In this document: in pieces, positions 15,831 through 21,992 of the stretch | How the letters are laid out: every line of letters begins with the position of its first letter | Numbering within the stretch: the first letter of the stretch is position 1 | DNA from: a bacterium UBP2_UBA4780 | Lineage (GTDB): Bacteria > Edwardsbacteria > AC1 > EtOH8 | NCBI GenBank assembly: GCA_002403115.1 | Contig: DHHE01000191.1 | Coordinates: forward strand, 1-21,992 | Direction of reading: 5' to 3' | DNA: 21,992 nt | Translations under genes and position numbers: made by a program | The notes under the pieces: model-generated | What the model was told of the DNA's origin: nothing | Databases searched by the model: none | Seen by the model: the letters and a program-made list of their open reading frames with translations, nothing else

Positions 15831-16745
15831 TTAAGCCCTCCTCTGTTGGCGTTTATTTGCTTCCTTTGGCGTCTTTTTCATGGAACGGAAAAGCTCCGCC
15901 GCGCCATACGAGCTCCTGACCAGCGGTCCGGCCGAGACCAGCAGGCCCAGCCTCTCCCGGCCGTATTCCCCCAGGTCCCGGAATTCGTCCCGGCTCCAAA
16001 ATCGCTCGATGGGCCGGTGGTTCGGCGACGGCGCCAGGTACTGGCCCACCGTCACCGCACCGCATCCCGCCCCGGCCAGGTCGTCCAGCAGCAGCCTGAC
16101 CTCCTCCGGGCTCTCCCCCAGGCCCACCATCAATCCGGACTTGGTGGCCAGGCCCGCTTGCCTGGACATCGCCAGCACCTTCAATGACCGGCGGTAATCG
16201 GCCTGGGGCCTGACCGCGGGATACAGCCTTGGCACCGTCTCCATGTTGTGGTTCAGCACCTCCGGCTCGGAATCGGCAACCGTCCTCAGCGCCCTTTCAT
16301 CCCCATTGAAATCGGGGATCAGGATCTCCACCGGCGTTCCGGGCCTAGCCCGGCGGATGGCGGCCACCGTCCGCGCGAAATGCCCGGCGCCCCCGTCGGG
16401 CAGGTCGTCCCTGGTGACCGAGGTGACCACCGCATAGCAGAGGTCCAGTTCCAGGACCGCCCGGGCCACCGCCTCCGGCTCGCCGGGATCCAACCGGGCG
16501 GGGCGGCCCTTGGGCACGGCGCAGAAGGCGCAGCGGCGGGTGCAGTCCGGCCCCATTATCAGGAAGGTGGCCGTGCCCTCGGAGTAGCACCGGTTGCAGT
16601 TGGGGCACCCGGCCGAACGGCAGACCGTGTCCAGCCCCAGCCTCTCCAGGGTGGCTCCCACCCTCTGCCGGGCCGGGTTCAGGGACAGTCTCTGCTTGAA
16701 CTCCGGCGGCAGCCTGCCGCGCTTCGATTTTACCGTCCCGGGCAA
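15831..16745 (-). CDS. lipA: Lipoyl synthase, radical SAM
   Basis: Inserts two sulfurs into octanoyl groups on lipoyl-dependent enzymes. The 304-residue protein has the auxiliary cluster motif C42-x4-C47-x5-C53, the radical SAM motif C68-x3-C72-x2-C75 (CTRRCAFC), and the C-terminal RSSY (277-280) whose serine ligates the auxiliary cluster. An extra cysteine, C50, lies inside the auxiliary motif. No ATG fits; TTG 16745 is chosen because AGAGGA lies seven bases upstream and it gives a family-like length. The gene follows rpoN by 85 bases and abuts hpf, an unusual place. No lipB is in the window. Confidence 0.95.
   Translation of the reverse strand: MPGTVKSKRGRLPPEFKQRLSLNPARQRVGATLERLGLDTVCRSAGCPNCNRCYSEGTATFLIMGPDCTRRCAFCAVPKGRPARLDPGEPEAVARAVLELDLCYAVVTSVTRDDLPDGGAGHFARTVAAIRRARPGTPVEILIPDFNGDERALRTVADSEPEVLNHNMETVPRLYPAVRPQADYRRSLKVLAMSRQAGLATKSGLMVGLGESPEEVRLLLDDLAGAGCGAVTVGQYLAPSPNHRPIERFWSRDEFRDLGEYGRERLGLLVSAGPLVRSSYGAAELFRSMKKTPKEANKRQQRRA
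15836..15842 (-). promoter_or_regulatory. Ribosome binding site for hpf within lipA
   Basis: AGGAGGG lies six bases upstream of ATG 15829 and is read in lipA as the terminal Arg-Arg codons. It settles the first of two close ATGs (15829 rather than 15823) as the hpf start. Confidence 0.75.
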
Positions 16746-16752
16746 GCCTTAT

Positions 16753-16758
16753 TCCTCT
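16753..16758 (-). promoter_or_regulatory. Ribosome binding site supporting the TTG start of lipA
   Basis: AGAGGA is seven bases upstream of TTG 16745. The reading frame has no ATG or GTG nearby that would leave the cluster motifs intact, so the TTG start is favoured. Confidence 0.6.
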
Positions 16759-16830
16759 GGGGTTGCTTGCCGGCCGGCCCTGACCGGGGAGCATCATGCC
16801 CCCAGCGCCTCAGCGCCATAATCCGCGGGT

Positions 16831-18225
16831 TCACCTTTTCCGCCTCAGGCGGGTCGGCAGGATCTTCTCCTCCTCCCGGTACTTGGCCACGGTCCGCCGG
16901 GCGATGGTCACGCCCCGCCGCTTGAGCTGGTCGGCGATATGTCCGTCGGTCAAGGGCTTGCCCGGGTCCTCGCCGCCCACCATGTCCGAGATCATGCCCT
17001 TGACGCCCTTGGACGAGTCCATTCCCGTGTCGGACCTGAGGCCGCCACCGAAAAGGAAGCGCAGGTTGACGATGCCGTGCGGCGTCAGGGCGTACTTGTT
17101 CTGCACCGCCCGGCTGACGGTGGACTCGTGCATCCCGATGTCCTGGGCCACCTGTCCCATGGTCATCGGCTGGATGGACCGGACGCCGCTCTCCAGAAAG
17201 CCCTTCTGCCTGGCGACCACGGCCTCCAGTATCCTCCTGATGGTGCGGCGGCGCTGTTCGATCATCCGGATGATGAAGCGGGCGGCCTCGATCCTCTTGG
17301 CCACGTAGGCCCGGTCCTCGGGGTTGGAGCCCCTGGTCTGGCGCAGGATCTGCTTGTAGCCCGTGGTCAGCCGCACCCGGGGCACGTTCTGGTCGTTGGC
17401 GATCACCTGGTATCCGTCGCCCACCTTCTCGATGATGACGTCGGGGTAGACGTACCTGAAATCCCCGGAGTCCAGGCTGGAACCGGGCCGGGGGGACAGG
17501 CCGGCGATCACCTTCTGGGCCCTGGCCACCTCGGACACCGAGGTCTTCAGCGCCCGGGCGATGGCCGGCAGCCGCTGCCTCTCCAGCAGCTCGAATTGCG
17601 ACGCCACCACCCGCCAGGCCAGGCTGCCTTCCTTGCCCTGCCGTGAAAGCTGGATGAGCAGCGACTCCCTGATGTCCCTGGCCCCCACCCCCGGGGGATC
17701 CAGGCTTTGCACGCCCCTCAGGGCCTGCTCGGCTTGCTCCTGGCTGCATCCCGCCTGCCTGGCTATCTCCTCCAGCGGGGTTTTCAGGAAGCCGTCCCCG
17801 TCCAGGTTGCCGATGATCATCTCTCCCAGCCGGACGTCGTCGCCGTTGCCGGCCGCGATCCGCAGCTTGGCGGCCAGATTGTCCTGCAGGCTCTCCCGGC
17901 AGGCGATGACGGGAAAGCCGGTGACCTCCGGGGTCGTTTCGCACGACTGGGGGGCCGCCTCCATCTCCTCCTGCAGGTAGTCCTGCCAGTCGATCTTGTC
18001 GTCCGCCTCCGGAACCTGCTCCGGCTCCTCGGCCCCCTCCCCGTCCCCCTCCTTCAGGTCCTCCCCCTCCGGGACCTCCTCCAGCATCGGGTTAATCTCC
18101 AACTCCTGCCGCACCAGCTGCTGCAGCTCCAGGGTCGGCAGCTGGAGAAGCTTCAACAGCTGGAGCATCTCCGGGGCCAGGACCTGCCTGAGCTCGTGGC
18201 GCAGCTCCATCCGGGGAGGGCTCAC
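16831..18225 (-). CDS. rpoN: RNA polymerase sigma-54 factor
   Basis: Sigma-54 directs RNA polymerase to -24/-12 promoters opened by AAA+ activators. From GTG 18225 it has 464 residues. Region I (about 6-50) is rich in Gln and Leu (LAPEMLQLLKLLQLPTLELQQL); region II (about 50-95) is acidic; the core-binding region follows; the helix-turn-helix lies around MGQVAQDIGMHESTVSRAV; the RpoN box ARRTVAKYRE is at 442-451. The start overlaps the lptA stop codon (GTGA) and has AGGAGG four bases upstream, while the next ATG (18210) has none. The open frame continues upstream to 18942 but there it reads lptA out of frame. A short basic tail (RLRRKR) ends the protein. Confidence 0.96.
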   Translation of the reverse strand: MSPPRMELRHELRQVLAPEMLQLLKLLQLPTLELQQLVRQELEINPMLEEVPEGEDLKEGDGEGAEEPEQVPEADDKIDWQDYLQEEMEAAPQSCETTPEVTGFPVIACRESLQDNLAAKLRIAAGNGDDVRLGEMIIGNLDGDGFLKTPLEEIARQAGCSQEQAEQALRGVQSLDPPGVGARDIRESLLIQLSRQGKEGSLAWRVVASQFELLERQRLPAIARALKTSVSEVARAQKVIAGLSPRPGSSLDSGDFRYVYPDVIIEKVGDGYQVIANDQNVPRVRLTTGYKQILRQTRGSNPEDRAYVAKRIEAARFIIRMIEQRRRTIRRILEAVVARQKGFLESGVRSIQPMTMGQVAQDIGMHESTVSRAVQNKYALTPHGIVNLRFLFGGGLRSDTGMDSSKGVKGMISDMVGGEDPGKPLTDGHIADQLKRRGVTIARRTVAKYREEEKILPTRLRRKR

Positions 18226-19289
18226 GGTCCCTCCTCCCCGAAGAAGGCGCCCCTGGACTCGACCGGCAGGTGGATCCTCCTCAGCCTCCCTTCGTTGAAG
18301 TAGAATTCCATCTGGCTGCTCTGGATTATGTTGCTGCCCCGGCGCCGCCCCTGGTCCGCCTGGTGAAACAGGCTCCAGACGTTGCCGGCCGTCCTGGCCT
18401 GGGCCAGCTTTCCGTCCTGGAATCCGGCCCACAGGCTGTCGCAGCGGAGGAGATCGGTGTCGCCCGTCGCCGGCAGGAACTGGCGCAGGGCCACCGAGTC
18501 GAAGGCCTCCAGGCTCCTGACGGTATCGCCCCTGAAGCCCACCGTCATCACCCTGGCCTCCAGGTCGGCGTCCGGCTGCCAGGCCCTGGGCGCCTCCTCC
18601 AGCACCAGCCTCCCCTGGTCCCGGTAGTACGTGGCCCGGCCGCACGACGCCTGAAGACTGTCCTGCAGATAGCGGACATCGCCGCTGGCGGTGGCCATGT
18701 TCCCCCGGCGGTAGACCTCCATCCTCCGCGAGGTGATGACCCTCGCCCCGTCCTGGCCCGCCTCCTTCAGCTCCAGCCGGCAATTGCCCGAAAGCAGGCC
18801 GTAGCCCTGCTGGTGCCAGTACTGGCCGAAGTCGGCCCAGGCCTGCCGCAAACCGGAGGTGTCCCGGATATGCACGTTGCCGTAAGCCTCGCTGCGCGAC
18901 GCCTCCCGGAAATGGGCCAGGGAATCGGCGGAGACGGTCCACTGCGGGTCCCGGGCCGCCGGGTCGCCGTGCATCACCGCCTTTCCCAGTTCTTTATAGT
19001 AACAAGCCCGGCGGCCGGTCATCCGGACGTCGCGGTCGGTCACCGACACCCGTCCCCAGACCACGGCCTGCCGCTTCAGGCTGGAGACCCAGGCGCTGTC
19101 GCCGCGGAGGACCGTCGAGCCGTGGACGATCTCCACCTCTCCCAGCAGCCGGGTGACCTTGTCCCGGCCCACCAGCTGGGCCTTCATGGTCCTGGCCGAC
19201 ATCAGGTAGGCCCCGCCGGTGTCCGGGGGCGCCTGGCCTGTGGCCATCGAGGCGGCCGAGGCCAGGACCAGCAGCGGCAGATATCTCAT
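18222..19289 (-). CDS. OstA/LptA-like periplasmic LPS transport protein
   Basis: A 355-residue protein with a signal peptide (MRYLPLLVLASAASMATGQA, probable cut near residue 18), so it acts in the periplasm. Repeated beta-strand units such as LLGEVEIVHGSTVLRGDSAW, YGNVHIRDTSG and ATASGDVRYLQDSLQASC follow the OstA pattern of an elongated beta-jellyroll that passes LPS from LptC to LptD. It is about twice the length of E. coli LptA, as in several FCB-type lineages. ATG 19289 overlaps the lptC stop codon (ATGA) and rpoN overlaps its own end. The identity as LptA rests on the repeats and neighbours; no partner LptB is adjacent. Confidence 0.75.
   Translation of the reverse strand: MRYLPLLVLASAASMATGQAPPDTGGAYLMSARTMKAQLVGRDKVTRLLGEVEIVHGSTVLRGDSAWVSSLKRQAVVWGRVSVTDRDVRMTGRRACYYKELGKAVMHGDPAARDPQWTVSADSLAHFREASRSEAYGNVHIRDTSGLRQAWADFGQYWHQQGYGLLSGNCRLELKEAGQDGARVITSRRMEVYRRGNMATASGDVRYLQDSLQASCGRATYYRDQGRLVLEEAPRAWQPDADLEARVMTVGFRGDTVRSLEAFDSVALRQFLPATGDTDLLRCDSLWAGFQDGKLAQARTAGNVWSLFHQADQGRRRGSNIIQSSQMEFYFNEGRLRRIHLPVESRGAFFGEEGP
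18230..18235 (-). promoter_or_regulatory. Ribosome binding site for the GTG start of rpoN
   Basis: AGGAGG lies four bases upstream of GTG 18225. ATG 18210, five codons later, has no such site, so the GTG is preferred. Confidence 0.65.
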
Positions 19290-19846
19290 CTTAGGTCGCC
19301 CAGGCCCTCCAGCAGCTCCTTCTGCCCCTGGACGTTCCGCTTGAGCTCTATCTCCTTCAGGTCCGGGCTGGCCTCCAGCCCCTCGCCGGTCAGCCAGTCG
19401 GCCCCCCGCTCCAGCCTGACCTTGGACTCGGTGGACAGCCGGCGGGTCGTATTGCGCCACCTGATGTAGTCGGTGGTCAGGACGATGCTGTCCCGGCTGA
19501 CGATGACCACGTTCTCCCTGGCCTCCATGTCCCGGGTGGCGGTGTTTACCGTGCCCCGGTCCGCGGTCAGGATGGCGCCGACGCTGTCCCCGGCCTCCCG
19601 GTAGAATTCTATGTTGAGCTGGGTCAGGTCCACTTCCTGGCGCTGGCTGTAGCTGTTGGCCTCCTCGGCCTTCATCACCCAGACCTTCTTTCCCAGCAGG
19701 GTCTCGGTCAGCCGGAAACCGGCGATGGTCTGCGAGGGCAGGGCCTCGCGTCCCGTCTGCCCCAGCGAATCGGCCGGCCGCTGCTTGCCCGGGCATCCCA
19801 GCACCGGGATAATGGCCAAAATGGCCAAATATTTAATATGACGCAT
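19286..19846 (-). CDS. lptC: LptC-like LPS export lipoprotein
   Basis: A 186-residue protein with a lipoprotein signal: MRHIKYLAILAIIPVLGC, lipobox VLGC with lipidated C16. The body (FRLTETLLGKKVWVMKAEEA, VDLTQLNIEFY, GAILTADRGTVN, ENVVIVSRDSIVLTTDYIRW, GEGLEASPDL) follows the LptC/OstA-like beta-jellyroll layout. It should collect LPS from the LptBFG transporter and hand it to LptA. LptC is usually held by a transmembrane helix; a lipid anchor is seen in some lineages. ATG 19846 is chosen because it gives a proper signal sequence; an upstream GTG (19900) would add 18 basic residues. Ribosome site weak. It overlaps lptA by 4 bases. Confidence 0.82.
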   Translation of the reverse strand: MRHIKYLAILAIIPVLGCPGKQRPADSLGQTGREALPSQTIAGFRLTETLLGKKVWVMKAEEANSYSQRQEVDLTQLNIEFYREAGDSVGAILTADRGTVNTATRDMEARENVVIVSRDSIVLTTDYIRWRNTTRRLSTESKVRLERGADWLTGEGLEASPDLKEIELKRNVQGQKELLEGLGDLR

Positions 19847-19862
19847 TGCTCTTGCTCGAAAA

Positions 19863-19970
19863 ACCCACCCCTTTTTCCTTTGATCCTTTCGCCTTGCCAC
19901 TCAGATATTCACCATTCACCATTTACCCTTATCCCTTTCCCCTTGACCCTGTTTATTAGGTTTCTCCGTC
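19863..19970 (-). repeat. Purine-rich low-complexity tract from the lpxL end to the lptC start
   Basis: The minus strand is strongly purine-rich here, with runs such as AAAGGAAAAAGGGG and GGGGAAAGGGATAAGGG. It contains a 7-bp tandem duplication (TCACCAT on the plus strand, 19909-19922), and two pyrimidine runs of the plus strand (about 19869-19896 and 19926-19951) look like diverged copies. The tract encodes the last dozen residues of the acyltransferase and spans the lptC leader. Confidence 0.4.
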
Positions 19971-20842
19971 CATCTCAGGTGCATCCAGGCCCATTGGGCG
20001 ATGTCCAATCCAACTAGCGATTCGACGGCCTCGGTCTGCGCCTGGACGTCTTCCGCCAACCGGTCGGCCTTGCCGGCCGTATGCGACAGCGCTATCTCCG
20101 GCAGCACGGTCAGGCGGTGCCGGCCGCTCTCCAGCCTGCGGATGGCCAGGGGTATTACCGCCGCCCCGGTCTTCCGGGCCAGGGCCGCGGCCCCGGTGGG
20201 CGTTTTGGCCTTGCGCCCGAAGAATGCCACCTCGACGCTGGAGACCCTGGTGTCCTGGTCGATGAGGATCCCCAGGGCCTGGCCCCGGCGCAGCGCCCCC
20301 AGGGACTCCCTGGCCCCCTCGTCCCGGTCTATCACCCGGACCCCCCACCTGGCACGGGCGGAGTTGAGCAACCGGTCCAGCCTGGGGTCGTAGACCCTCC
20401 GCCCGATGACGCTGATCCCGTAGCCCCGCTGGGCGAACCAGGCCGGCATCAGCTCCCAGCATCCGATGTGGCCGGTCACCGCCACGATGCCCTTGCCCTT
20501 ATGGTAGGCCCGGTCGAAATGCTCCAGGCCGCGAACCTCGACCAATTCCTCGAGCTGTTTTCCCTCCAGCCTCGGCAGGCGGACGGCGTCCACCGCGTTC
20601 AGCCCCATCATCTCGAAAACCCTGAGGCCCATCGCCAGGTGGTCGCCCCGGTCGGGAAAGATGAGGCGCAGATTGAAGAGGACCTTGGCCCTCTCCCTGG
20701 GCAGCAGCCTCCAGGCCAGCCGGGAAAGGATTCTGGAAAGGCCCAGACCCCAGCCCCTCGGCATCAGCTGGATGAACAGCAGCAGCGTGAAGATCAAGGC
20801 GTATTGGAACTGCCGCCTTAGGGCTTGCCCGGAGCGTATCAT
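19916..20842 (-). CDS. LpxL/HtrB-type lysophospholipid (lipid A) acyltransferase
   Basis: A 308-residue inner-membrane enzyme that adds a secondary acyl chain to Kdo-lipid A or a related lipid. An N-terminal membrane helix (about 14-30, YALIFTLLLFIQLMP) is followed by the catalytic HX4E motif with H125 and E130 in TGHIGCWEL, then IGRRVYDPRLDRLL, ILIDQDTR and FFGRKAKTPTGAAALA, all in the order of the HtrB family. The natural end is near WAWMHLRWTEKP; the last 13 residues are a hydrophilic tail read from the purine-rich tract. ATG 20842 gives the usual length; a GTG at 20920 overlaps the predicted promoter. It lies between kdsD and lptC, consistent with an envelope role. Acyl and lipid specificity unknown. 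Confidence 0.9.
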   Translation of the reverse strand: MIRSGQALRRQFQYALIFTLLLFIQLMPRGWGLGLSRILSRLAWRLLPRERAKVLFNLRLIFPDRGDHLAMGLRVFEMMGLNAVDAVRLPRLEGKQLEELVEVRGLEHFDRAYHKGKGIVAVTGHIGCWELMPAWFAQRGYGISVIGRRVYDPRLDRLLNSARARWGVRVIDRDEGARESLGALRRGQALGILIDQDTRVSSVEVAFFGRKAKTPTGAAALARKTGAAVIPLAIRRLESGRHRLTVLPEIALSHTAGKADRLAEDVQAQTEAVESLVGLDIAQWAWMHLRWTEKPNKQGQGERDKGKW

Positions 20843-20910
20843 CGGGCGGACCGTTCCCGAGCGCTGTCGTGGGAGCCGAGTTGCGGGCGAAGGGCTTTTC
20901 CCATTTGATA

Positions 20911-20939
20911 AATTTATCACAGGAATACGCCCAATGCAA
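20911..20939 (-). promoter_or_regulatory. Possible sigma-70-type promoter for the lpxL-ptsI cluster
   Basis: TTGCAT (20934-20939) and TAAATT (20911-20916) are separated by 17 bases, with TGTGA before the -10. The matches to consensus are partial. It lies directly downstream of the kdsD terminator and about 70 bases before ATG 20842, where a promoter would be expected. Confidence 0.35.
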
Positions 20940-20942
20940 GAG

Positions 20943-20972
20943 AAAAATGCCCTGAATTTACATTCAGGGCAT
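20943..20972 (-). terminator. Rho-independent terminator of kdsD
   Basis: On the minus strand ATGCCCTGAAT (20972-20962), a 4-base loop, and the perfectly complementary ATTCAGGGCAT (20957-20947) form an 11-bp stem followed by TTTTTCT. It lies 67 bases after the kdsD stop codon and separates kdsD from the following cluster. Confidence 0.88.
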
Positions 20973-21038
20973 GCGTAATGTATTATTCAACAAAAAGTTA
21001 ATGCCGATTCTGCAAGATGCGTGCCATCGTCCGGCCGC

Positions 21039-21992
21039 CTAAAGCACGCCCGCTTTCATGATGTCGTGCAGATGTATGATGCCCACCGGCTTCTTTTCCC
21101 TGTCGGCCACCAGCAGCGATGTCACCCGGTGGTCCTCCATCAGCTGGGCGGCCTTGACCGCCAGGCTCTCCCGGTCCACCGTCTTCGGGCTCTTGTTCAT
21201 CACCTCGGCCACCTTGAGGCTCATGATGTCGTCCGACTTGGCCAGCAGCCGCTTGAGGTCGCCGTCGGTTATCACGCCCGCGAGCTTCCCGGCCTCGTCC
21301 ACCACCGAGGTCACCCCGCGCTTGGCGGTCATCTCCAGCACCGCTTCTTTCATGGTGCTGCCCAGGGCCACCGCGGGAACGTCGGCGCCCGAAAGCATCA
21401 GGTCCGACACCTTGAGCAGCAGCTTCTTGCCCAGCCCCCCGCCCGGGTGCAGTCCGGCGAAGTCCTCGGGGGTGAAGCCGCGCTGCTCCAGCAGGGCCAC
21501 GGCCAGGGCGTCGCCCACGGCCAGGGCGGCGGTGGTGCTGGTGGTGGGAACCAGGTCGTGGGGGCAGGCCTCCTCCTTGACCGAGACGTCAAGCACCACG
21601 TCGGCGTGGGCGGCCAGCGGGGAGTCGGGCTTGCCCAGCAGGGCCACTATTTTCACGCCCTTGCGCTTTATGAGCGACAGCAGGGCGCAGAGCTCGTCGG
21701 TCTCGCCGCTTTTCGAGATGATGACGGCCGCGTCGCCGCGGCGCACCAGGCCCAGGTCGCCGTGGAGGGCGTCGGTGGGGTGGAGGAAGAAGGCCGGCGT
21801 CCCGGTCGAGGTCAGTGTGGCCGCGATCTTCTGGCCGATGAGGCCGGACTTGCCGACCCCGGTGACGATCACCTTGTTCCTGGCGCCCAGCAGCAGCTCC
21901 ACCGCCTTGGCGAAATCAGAATTGAGCCGCGAGGCCAGCTCGCCCAGCTCCCTGGCCTCCGCCCGGATGACCTTCTTCCCCAGGGCCACTAT
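21039..21992 (-). CDS. kdsD: D-arabinose 5-phosphate isomerase, KdsD/KpsF/GutQ family (5' end cut by window)
   Basis: Converts ribulose 5-phosphate to arabinose 5-phosphate, the first step to Kdo for LPS. The SIS domain shows VTGVGKSGLIGQKIAATL, STGTPAFFLHPTDALHGDLGL and ISKSGETDEL; the conserved histidine lies in GLHPGGGLGKKLL. Two CBS domains make up the C-terminal 110 residues (ITDGDLKRLL and LLVADREKKPVGIIHLHDI). The open frame runs off the window at 21992; comparison with E. coli KdsD suggests about 10-20 N-terminal residues are missing, although a GTG at 21989 exists. The next gene, an lpxL-type acyltransferase, works later in lipid A assembly. kdsC is not seen. Confidence 0.93.
   Translation of the reverse strand: MVALGKKVIRAEARELGELASRLNSDFAKAVELLLGARNKVIVTGVGKSGLIGQKIAATLTSTGTPAFFLHPTDALHGDLGLVRRGDAAVIISKSGETDELCALLSLIKRKGVKIVALLGKPDSPLAAHADVVLDVSVKEEACPHDLVPTTSTTAALAVGDALAVALLEQRGFTPEDFAGLHPGGGLGKKLLLKVSDLMLSGADVPAVALGSTMKEAVLEMTAKRGVTSVVDEAGKLAGVITDGDLKRLLAKSDDIMSLKVAEVMNKSPKTVDRESLAVKAAQLMEDHRVTSLLVADREKKPVGIIHLHDIMKAGVL

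Noticed and set aside
18226..18942. N-terminal extension of rpoN
   Set aside because: The open frame reads lptA out of frame; the sigma-54 homology begins at MELRHELRQ and a good ribosome site precedes GTG 18225.
19290..19796. N-terminal extension of the LptA-like gene
   Set aside because: The extension reads lptC out of frame; a clear signal peptide begins at ATG 19289.
1..21992. CRISPR array, tRNA or rRNA gene
   Set aside because: No regularly spaced repeats, cloverleaf or rRNA-like sequence was noticed in any spacer; the spacers are short.

Overview
The window is a GC-rich bacterial chromosome segment in which every gene I accept lies on the minus strand, so transcription runs from high to low coordinates. 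Genes for Kdo and lipid A synthesis (kdsD, an lpxL-type acyltransferase) and for lipopolysaccharide export (lptC and lptA types) indicate a Gram-negative, diderm cell. HPr kinase/phosphorylase next to HPr and Enzyme I, a long OstA-like LptA and a glycoside hydrolase family 57 enzyme would suit a deltaproteobacterium, an FCB-group lineage or a related candidate phylum. I cannot name the organism from sequence alone.

In transcription order: kdsD (21992-21039, 5' end off the window) closes with a clear intrinsic terminator. A probable promoter then starts a compact, partly overlapping cluster: lpxL-like, lptC, lptA, rpoN, lipA, hpf, hprK, a GH57 alpha-glucan enzyme, ptsH and ptsI (20842-10253). 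This is a variant of the common lptC-lptA-lptB-rpoN-hpf-PTS neighbourhood. lptB is not between lptA and rpoN, lipA sits between rpoN and hpf, and no EII or rapZ gene is present.

Next comes a low-GC island, about 10250-5216, holding an intact type III restriction-modification pair (mod, res). It starts right behind ptsI and looks horizontally acquired. GC-rich DNA resumes with a DegT/DnrJ/EryC1/StrS sugar aminotransferase (5214-4102), a 232-base spacer carrying a palindromic repeat, and a very large sensor kinase (3869 to beyond position 1). The kinase has an N-terminal receiver, two GAF and five PAS domains, and a histidine kinase core cut by the window edge.

Functional reading: envelope assembly (Kdo, lipid A acylation, LPS transport), sigma-54, ribosome hibernation and a regulatory phosphorelay (HprK, HPr, EI) are encoded as one block. 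The GH57 gene is tied to ptsH by a 4-base overlap, which suggests that alpha-glucan (glycogen-like) metabolism and HPr signalling are linked. I see no CRISPR array, tRNA, rRNA, transposase or integrase gene. No stretch above 300 bases lacks a gene.
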